A program made the translations under genes and the position numbers. Of a stretch of 64,000 bases of DNA, positions 57,901 through 64,000 are shown piece after piece (within the stretch, counting starts at the first letter, position 1; every line of letters starts with the position of its first letter). The notes under the pieces are model-generated. The model saw nothing but the letters and a program-made list of their open reading frames with translations. It did not search any database and had not been told where the DNA came from. The DNA comes from Neoechinorhynchus agilis. Taxonomy: Eukaryota; Acanthocephala. The stretch lies in assembly GCA_051530055.1 (NCBI GenBank), contig CM121342.1, positions 2,666,001 to 2,730,000 on the forward strand, given 5' to 3'.

Positions 57901-58305
57901 TTCGTTTCGAATTAAATCCGGTCGTTGTTCAGAAACGTTTTTACATGCCAAAAGTTCAATCGGTAATCCGTGGCAATCCCATCCACATTTGAAATTCACT
58001 CGATGTCCAATAAGAAGCCGATCTCTTAAAATAATATCCTTCAGCATTTTATTCGCTGCGTGGCCGATATGAACGCTGCCATTTGCATAAGGCGGACCGT
58101 CGTGAAGGACGAAGACGGGTCGATTTAGTTGTTCTGATTGCCATTTATAAAGATCGAGTGAACTATTTTTTTGGCTTACCGTTCGTTCAAGTTCAATTTG
58201 ACTTTTTAATCGATGGGGCAGTCGGGTTCGTGGAAGGGCGATAGTGGACGAATAGGACGTTGAAGCGAATCGGTGATTAATTGGTAAATTCGTTGTTTTT
58301 AGCAT
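54923..58305 (-). CDS. iars2: isoleucyl-tRNA synthetase, mitochondrial
   Basis: Minus strand, about five exons: 58305 to about 57770, about 57520-57126, about 57090-56597, about 56202-55827 and 55810-54923. The enzyme charges mitochondrial tRNA-Ile. N-terminus R/S/T-rich without acids, as expected for a mitochondrial presequence. Catalytic H-I-G-H in [12 protein letters not shown]; editing-domain segments; W-F-D-S-G; a KMSKS-type loop reading K-K-M-A-K-S-K-G-N; then the anticodon-binding domain and a C-terminal four-Cys zinc motif (C-L-R-C...C-S-R-C). Oddities: Ala replaces the first Ser of KMSKS, and just after the loop the frame shifts by one base and meets a TAG at 55813-55811 where relatives have Trp (R-L-W or R-W-W). 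The junctions at 57770/57520 and 56597/56202 are not settled. It could be a pseudogene or contain an assembly error. Confidence 0.8.
57531..57748. repeat. 109-bp tandem duplication in IleRS intron
   Basis: AATTTTAAATCTTGAAACAG recurs at 57531 and 57640. The two units are about 95 percent alike and fill most of the first intron. Confidence 0.8.
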
Positions 58306-58409
58306 CTTTAAAATTGCTTTCTATTGGATTTTAAAATTTTATCGGCGTCTTCGATGTGGTTTTTTTTTAAAATACAACTGTTCATGTTTTTAGATGGCCA
58401 AAAAAATTA

Positions 58410-58892
58410 TAGATAGATTTTCCCCAAAAACGTTCCCGAGTACGATATTTTATTTTGTCCGAATTTTCGCCGCTTCACGGCTTCTTCGGGGAAGGTCAGA
58501 AAAGTGATAAACCGTCTAACAATTCATCCTTCCGATTGAGTGACCCCTCCACGACCAATAAGCAGAGCCTCGGCAATGGAAAGGTCTACAGGATCAGATG
58601 CCCTGTAGAGAATCCCAACCGCCAAGGCTTTAGCAAAATTGGTGGCCAACGGTGCTGACACGTACGACGGTGCGGGTTACGTGCATTACAGAAATGCTAA
58701 GTTACCGGCTGGTGTAGCCTCCGTCTTTCCAATGTAGCTACAGGATTTCCCTGGTCCTTGCACCGATGAGTCCCTCGATCGGAAGGATGAATTGTCAGAC
58801 AGCTTATCACTTTTCAGAGCTTGAAAGAGTCCCCGAAGAAGCCGTCAAAACAAAACATCGTACTCGGGAACGTTTTGGAAAAATCTATCTAT
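58410..58892. mobile_element. foldback element, about 120-bp arms, GIY-YIG relics inside
   Basis: 58410-58545 and 58766-58892 are inverted copies (ATAGATAGATTTT, ACGTTCCCGAG, GGCTTCTTCGGGG and AATTCATCCTTCCGAT blocks shared). The left arm holds a 19-bp stretch (near 58460-58478) missing from the right arm. On the minus strand the left arm carries a hammerhead-like motif. Inside, plus-strand codons near 58580 read K-V-Y-R-I-R-C-P and minus-strand codons near 58740 read C-S-Y-I-G-K-T-E, the two halves of a GIY-YIG signature on opposite strands. Confidence 0.7.
58458..58492 (-). ncRNA. hammerhead-like motif in foldback arm
   Basis: Stem I UCC with GGA; core CCGAAGA plus one A; stem II GCCG with CGGC around UGAAG; GAA, palindromic AAUU, C. 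The core has C where hammerheads have U at the second position. Confidence 0.4.
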
Positions 58893-58928
58893 AACAATGC
58901 GAGTACGCAACAAAGATGCCTTCCATCA

Positions 58929-59038
58929 ATTACGAAAAAAATTAAACTAAATTTATTGGTTCCAATATTTCGACAAACTTACGAAAGATCACGCCTTCGA
59001 AAGCAGTGTTGGAACCAATCAACTTAGTTTAATTTTTA
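58929..59038. repeat. small palindromic repeat
   Basis: AAAATTAAACTAAATTTATT and TTGGTTCCAA on the left are mirrored by TTGGAACCAA and the AGTTTAATTTTT block on the right. It lies just upstream of TFIP11. Confidence 0.6.
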
Positions 59039-59166
59039 TGCGAGATGCAACTTCACTTTCTGGGACACAAGACACCGAAAGAACAAAAATATGGAAATTT
59101 TACATTAACAAAAAATCAATTATCTGATATATTTCTTTTTCGATATTAAGCGTTTTCGAGGTTTAA

Positions 59167-62100
59167 ATGTCGTCAGATTCAGACTCGGATGTTCGCCAAC
59201 GCAGAATTGACAGCGATGATGAGATGGAATCGTTCGAAATGTCTGAACGAGACGTCCAGGATGCTTTTGATCCGTTCAACCGTCGGCGGAGGTTTATAAG
59301 TCGCGAGCAAGCCATCTACGGTTGGGATAATGTTTGGTTGCCAGAGATGTTTGTCCTGACGACCTCTACTAATCACAGGGAGAAATCATAGAAGTTTTCG
59401 TTTAGGAATATGGGCACTCGATGATGAAAATGGTCCTGCTGAACGGAAACGAGCATCGACCGATGACAGGATTAGAACCGGCGTTAGTTTCGTCAGTGGA
59501 GGACTCAATGAAGACGAAAAAAAAGTGAAGTCCGAGGTTCGTTAATTTGAAGAAGAAAAAACACGAATTTCCATCGCTTTAGGAATCTGAACAGGAAGAT
59601 GATTTCCCAAAGTCATTCTCGTTTGAGATGCCTACAAGAGACGATATGATGAGAAAAGGGTTCGTTTCAATTTAAGGGCCCAATGTTCTCCAAACTAAGG
59701 GAAATTAACTCGGGTGAATTTTGTCTCTAGAGAGATAAAGTTGTTTAGGAGATTGAAAGATCTTAAATCGCGGCGTTATTTGCCAAAAATTAAAGAAATC
59801 CTTAGCGTGAATTTTGTGATATTTTAGCTTGGATTCCCCTAAATTTTGTCTCTAGAGAGATAAAGTTGTTTAGGAGATTGAAAGATCTTAAATCGCGGCG
59901 TTATTTGCCAAAAATTAAAGAAATCCTCAGCGTGAATTTTGTGATATTTTAGCTTCGATTCCCCTAAATTTTGTTTCCAGAGAGATAAAGTTGTGTAGGA
60001 GATTGAAAGATCCTAAATCGCGGCGTTATTTGTCAAAAATTAAAGAAATCCTCAGCGTGAATTTTGTGATATTTTAGCTTGGATTCCCCTAAATTTTGTT
60101 TCCAGAGAGATAAAGTTGTTTAGGAGATTGAAATATCTTAAATCGCGGCGTTATTTGCCAAAAATTAAAGAAATCCTCAGCGTGAATTTTGTGATATTTT
60201 AGCTTGGATTCCCCTAAATTTTGTCTCTAGAGAGATAAAGTTGTGTAGGAGATTGAAAGATCCTAAATCGCGGCGTTATTTGTCAAAAATTAAAGAAATC
60301 CTTAGCGTGAATTTTGTGATATTTTAGCTTGGATTCCCCTAAATTTTGTTTCCAGAGAGATAAAGTTGTTTAGGAGATTGAAATATCCTAAATCGCGGCG
60401 TTATTTGCCAAAAATAAAAATCCTTAGCGTGAATTTTGTGATATTTTAGCTTGGATTCCCCTAAATTTTGTCTCTAGAGAGATAAAGTTGTGTAGGAGAT
60501 TGAAAGATCTCAAATCGCGGCGTTATTTGCCAAAATTTAAAGAAGTCCTTAGCGTGAATTTTGTGATATTTTAGCTTGGATTCCGCTAAATTTTGTCTCT
60601 AGAGAGATAAAGTTGTTTAGGAGATTGAAAGATCTTAAATCGCGGCTTATTTGCCAAAAATTAAAAAAATCCTTAGCGTGAATTTTGTGATATTTTAGCT
60701 TGGATTCCCCTAAATTTTGTCTCTAGAGAGATAAAGTTGTGTAGGAGATTGAAAGATCTCAAATCGCGGCGTTATTTGCCAAAAATTAAAGAAATCCTTA
60801 GCGTGAATTTTGTGATATTTTAGCTTGGATTCCCCTAAATTTTGTCTCTAGAGAGATAAAGTTGTGTAGGAGATTGAAAGATCTCAAATCGCGGCGTTAT
60901 TTGCCAAAATTTAAAGAAGTCCTTAGCGTGAATTTTGTGATATTTTAGCTTGGATTCCGCTAAATTTTGTCTCTAGAGAGATAAAGTTGTTTAGGAGATT
61001 GAAAGATCTTAAATCGCGGCGTTATTTGCCAAAAATTAAAGAAATCCTTAGCGTGAATTTTGTGATATTTTAGCTTGGATTCCGCTAAATTTTGTCTCTA
61101 GAGAGATAAAGTTGTGTAGGAGATTGAAAGATCTTAAATCGCGGCGTTATTTGCCAAAAATTAAAAAAATCCTTAGCGTGAATTTTGTGATATTTTAGCT
61201 TGGATTCCCCTAAATTTTGTTTCTAAAGAGATAAAGTTGTGTAGGAGATTGAAAGATCCTAAATCGCGGCGTTATTTGTTAAAAATTAACGAAATCCTCA
61301 GCTTGAATTTTGTGATATTTTAGCTTGGATTCCACTAAATTTTGTCTCTAGAGAGATAAAGTTGTTTAGGAGATTGAAATATCTTAAATCGCGGCGTTGT
61401 TTGCCAAAAATTAAAGAAATCCTTAGCGTGAATTTTGTGATATTTTAGCTTGGATTCCCCTAAATTTTGTCTCTAGAGACAAAGTTGTGTAGGAGATTGA
61501 AAGATCTCAAATCGCGGCGTTATTTGCCAAAATTTAAAGAAGTCCTTAGCGTGAATTTTGTGATATTTTAGCTTGGATTCCGCTAAATTTTGTCTCTAGA
61601 GAGATAAAGTTGTTTAGGAGATTGAAAGATCTTAAATCGCGGCTTATTTGCCAAAAATTAAAAAATCCTTAGCGTGAATTTTGTGATATTTTAGCTTGGA
61701 TTCCCCTAAATTTTGTCTCTAGAGAGATAAAGTTGTGTAGGAGATTGAAAGATCTCAAATCGCGGCGTTATTTGCCAAAAATTAAAGAAATCCTTAGCGT
61801 GAATTTTGTGATATTTTAGCTTGGATTCCCCTAAATTTTGTCTCTAGGGAGATAAAGTTGTGTAGGAGATTGAAAGATCCTAAATCGCGGCGTTATTTGT
61901 CAAAAATTAAAGAAATCCTCAGCGTGAATTTTGTGATATTTTAGCTTGGATTCCCCTAAATTTTGTCTCTAGAGAGATAAAGTTGTTTAGGAGATTGAAA
62001 GATCTTAAATCGCGGCGTTATTTGCCAAAAATTAAAGAAATCCTCAGCGTGAATTTTGTGATATTTTAGCTTGGATTCCGCTAAATTTTGTCTCTAGAGA

Positions 62101-64000
62101 GATAAAGTTGTGTAGGAGATTGAAAGATCCTAAATCGCGGCGTTATTTGCCAAAAATTAAAAAAATCCTTAGCGTGAATTTTGTGATATTTTAGCTTGGA
62201 TTCCGCTAAATTTTGTTTCTAAAGAGATAAAGTTGTTTAGGAGATTGAAATATCTTAAATCGCGACGTTATTTGTCAAAAATTAAAGAAATCCTCAGCGT
62301 GAATTTTGTGCTATTTTAGCTTGGATTCCCCTAAATTTTGTCTCTCGCGTGTTTTTGTGGAGGAAATTCTTAGGATGTTTTTGTGGCATTTTGACTTGTA
62401 TCTAAACTTGAGAAATACCTGCCGCGAATGCTATTAAGGCGTTAACTTTTACACTTTATTTCGGCATTCAAGAATCAAATGGAGACTGAAATAAGCACCT
62501 TAAAAGGCCAAATTTCTATCGATGTAACGATTTATCTTTTTTAAAATAGGAATATCGGTCAATGGCAGAAGCACACGAGTGGAATTGGAATGAAATTGCT
62601 TCTAAAGATGGGCTACAAAGAAGGCAAAGGACTTGGGAAAGAGTTGCAGGGAAGATCAGAACCCATTCAAGCAAAACAGAGGCGAGGCAAAGGTGCAGTT
62701 GGGGCCTATGGACCGGAGCATGCGCCTCAAAGGAAAGTGAAGAATTGTGATGATGTTCAGCCGAGATGGAAACTGGGGGAGTTTCCTGAGTATGGTGAGA
62801 TTGTGAAAAATGCCCCAAGAACTAAAACTCAGCATGTTTCGCTTCTGATGCCACCTCCAGCACCACTGGAAAAACAGAAAATTTTGGATCTAACTGGAAA
62901 AGACGCCAAGGTACATGAGAGTATCGCAAAATGTTTGTCGGTTCACAAACGTTCCCATGAACTCGTTGCACTGATTGACGTAGCTTTAAATAGGGCAGAG
63001 GGTGCCGTGTTCCGTACTAGTCAAAATGTAGATCAAAGCGAAGACACTGTTACACAAATGGGTTACGAAAAAAAGAAGCAATATCAAATGGTCGAAAGGA
63101 CGCGGATAGAATTGGAGAAAACTCGTGAAGCTTTAAGTTTGTTTAGACGGATGAAACTGGAGATTGTCATGAGGACAATGGTGTGCCAGGATCGTTTTAG
63201 TTTTGTTTTAAAGGTAATTAGAGAATAGGACCTGAATATGGCCTTTAATTTTAGAAATTTCAATTGCGTTTCTAATTTCACTGAATTCTTCGCATAAATA
63301 CGATATTTTATCTCTCCTAGGAGAGTGTTTACCTATTACGATCGAATACTTCGAAACGAAAAGACGAAAAGTTCTGCACTAGAAGCGATTTTTGTTGCCA
63401 GAAATGTACCATTTTAGCTTTGTAGCTCTTTAAGAAAAGGTACATCATTGTGGTAGACTTAGCGAATGATGGCGACCTTCTTGATGCCTTGTCCGTTGCT
63501 CTTTCCTTTCACCAGAGAACTCGTAATGTCGTGGGAAGTGAAACTGCTCAATCCTTAGGTTTCGACAAACTGTTTATGGAAGCAATCAGTTGTTTCTTTT
63601 TAACTAAAGAACAAACTCCAATCAATAATCTTGTCGAAATTGTACGACGAATCGAACACTATTGCGACTCTTTGGACATAGGTGGCGATCTATTGTCGAG
63701 CTTCATGTGGAGGTGCATTCTACCGAAAATAAGGACTTATTTGCGTAATGATTGGGACGTTAAGAATCCTCAAAGCGTTATTGAATGGTTTCAAGGCGGG
63801 AAAACTGCATTCTCGGGCAGAATTCGGGCTCATTTAGGCAAATGGATCATATTCTTGTACTTGGTATTGTGCGGCTTTTCTCTCATATAATCCGATCTCC
63901 ATATCTGATCCATTTGCATACTTCATGATGTAATATTGAACCAACTTGAATCTTCAATAGAGGAATGGGATCCAATGTCAGATCCGATCCCGGTTCATCA
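59167..64000 (+). CDS. stip-1-like: TFIP11 / STIP, G-patch spliceosome-disassembly factor (partial at edge)
   Basis: Exons 59167-59320, 59406-59536, 59583-59659, 62550-63213, 63435 to about 63860 and probably about 63950 onward; the first four junctions have matching phases. The N-terminus is acidic (S-D-S-D-S-D-V, D-D-E-M-E-S-F-E-M). It is followed by R-E-Q-A-I-Y-G-I-W-A, which matches the A-T-Y-G-V-W-A of TFIP11. The G-patch is in exon 4: H-T-S-G-I-G-M-K-L-L-L-K-M-G-Y, then G-L-G-K, then R-R-G-K-G-A-V-G-A-Y-G. A coiled coil follows. Exon 5 has the C-I-L-P-K-I...W-D-V repeat unit of the helical GCFC-type domain, and E-E-W-D-P-M-S-D-P-I-P-V-H at the edge continues it. The family activates the DEAH helicase Prp43/DHX15 to release intron lariats. 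The stretch 63861-63949 may be intron or broken exon (in-frame TAA and TGA). Intron 3 (2.9 kb) holds a satellite array. Confidence 0.85.
59719..62345 (+). repeat. satellite array, about 21 units of 125 bp, in TFIP11 intron 3
   Basis: The unit starts TTTTGTCTCTAGAGAGATAA and contains AAATCGCGGCGTTATTTGCC, GTGAATTTTGTGATATTTTAG and GATTCCCCTAAA. AAAGTTGT recurs 21 times from 59737 to 62230. Units differ at a few positions (GTTGTTTAGG or GTTGTGTAGG; GATCTTAAATC, GATCCTAAATC or GATCTCAAATC). A three-unit block at about 60465-60840 recurs at about 61463-61835, eight units later, so the array grew partly by multi-unit duplication. Every unit carries an acceptor-like TGATATTTTAG. Confidence 0.95.
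63214..63434. other. TFIP11 intron 4
   Basis: Donor GTAATT at 63214 and acceptor CTCTTTAAG before 63435. An alternative acceptor TTTTAG lies about 20 bp upstream. No other feature. Confidence 0.6.

Noticed and set aside
59719-62345. CRISPR-like array
   Set aside because: Units are contiguous 125-bp satellite repeats with no unique spacers, inside an intron of an animal gene.
1-64000. tRNA or rRNA genes
   Set aside because: No cloverleaf with A and B boxes and no rRNA-like segment was noticed by eye on either strand; a tRNAscan run would be needed to be sure.

Overview
Organism and overall character. This is eukaryotic, AT-rich animal DNA. Host genes are split by GT-AG introns, many only 41-60 nt long. 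The recognisable host set is animal: a polycystin-1/LOV-1-like receptor-channel, a troponin T with a Glu-rich C-terminal tail, a full-length P-glycoprotein (ABCB) transporter, a mitochondrial isoleucyl-tRNA synthetase and TFIP11/STIP. The troponin tail, the short introns and the LOV-1 type polycystin point to an ecdysozoan invertebrate. A nematode is my best guess, but the species cannot be read from the window.

Layout. 0-34 kb is a repeat graveyard. It holds a nearly intact Penelope-like element with a GIY-YIG domain (1-2.1 kb) and at least seven pieces of non-LTR retrotransposons that carry a zinc knuckle plus a PD-(D/E)xK-like C-terminus (2.3-5.2, 13.0, 14.6-16.2, 21.5, 22.0-22.4 and 31.9-34.1 kb). 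A different, apurinic-endonuclease-type LINE lies at 26.4-29.5 kb. A 3.2-kb direct duplication (5.46-8.70 and 16.41-19.65 kb) carries, on the minus strand, two differently broken copies of a Maelstrom-like gene (HMG box plus MAEL domain). Between these lie a small multi-exon gene for a secreted low-complexity protein (11.2-12.7 kb), a duplicated terminal exon (22.8-23.4 kb) and a divergent or decaying poly(A)-polymerase-like gene (30.3-31.6 kb).

34-64 kb is gene-rich: lov-1-like (minus, 34.6-43.2), troponin T (minus, 44.4-45.1), P-glycoprotein (minus, 46.2-52.8), mitochondrial IleRS (minus, 54.9-58.3) and TFIP11 (plus, 59.2 to past the right edge). TFIP11 carries a 2.6-kb satellite array of about 21 units of 125 bp inside one intron. 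The genes are separate transcription units with no shared pathway.

Most interesting signal. A small RNA-like motif recurs about ten times in introns, intergenic DNA and next to the Penelope element. It has a hammerhead-type core (CUGANGA and GAAA around a stem-loop), a palindromic AAUU or AUAU stem III, and a short stem I whose two sides differ together between copies. It sits in, or head to head within, several foldback elements. It resembles Penelope-associated hammerhead ribozymes but has one extra purine in the core.
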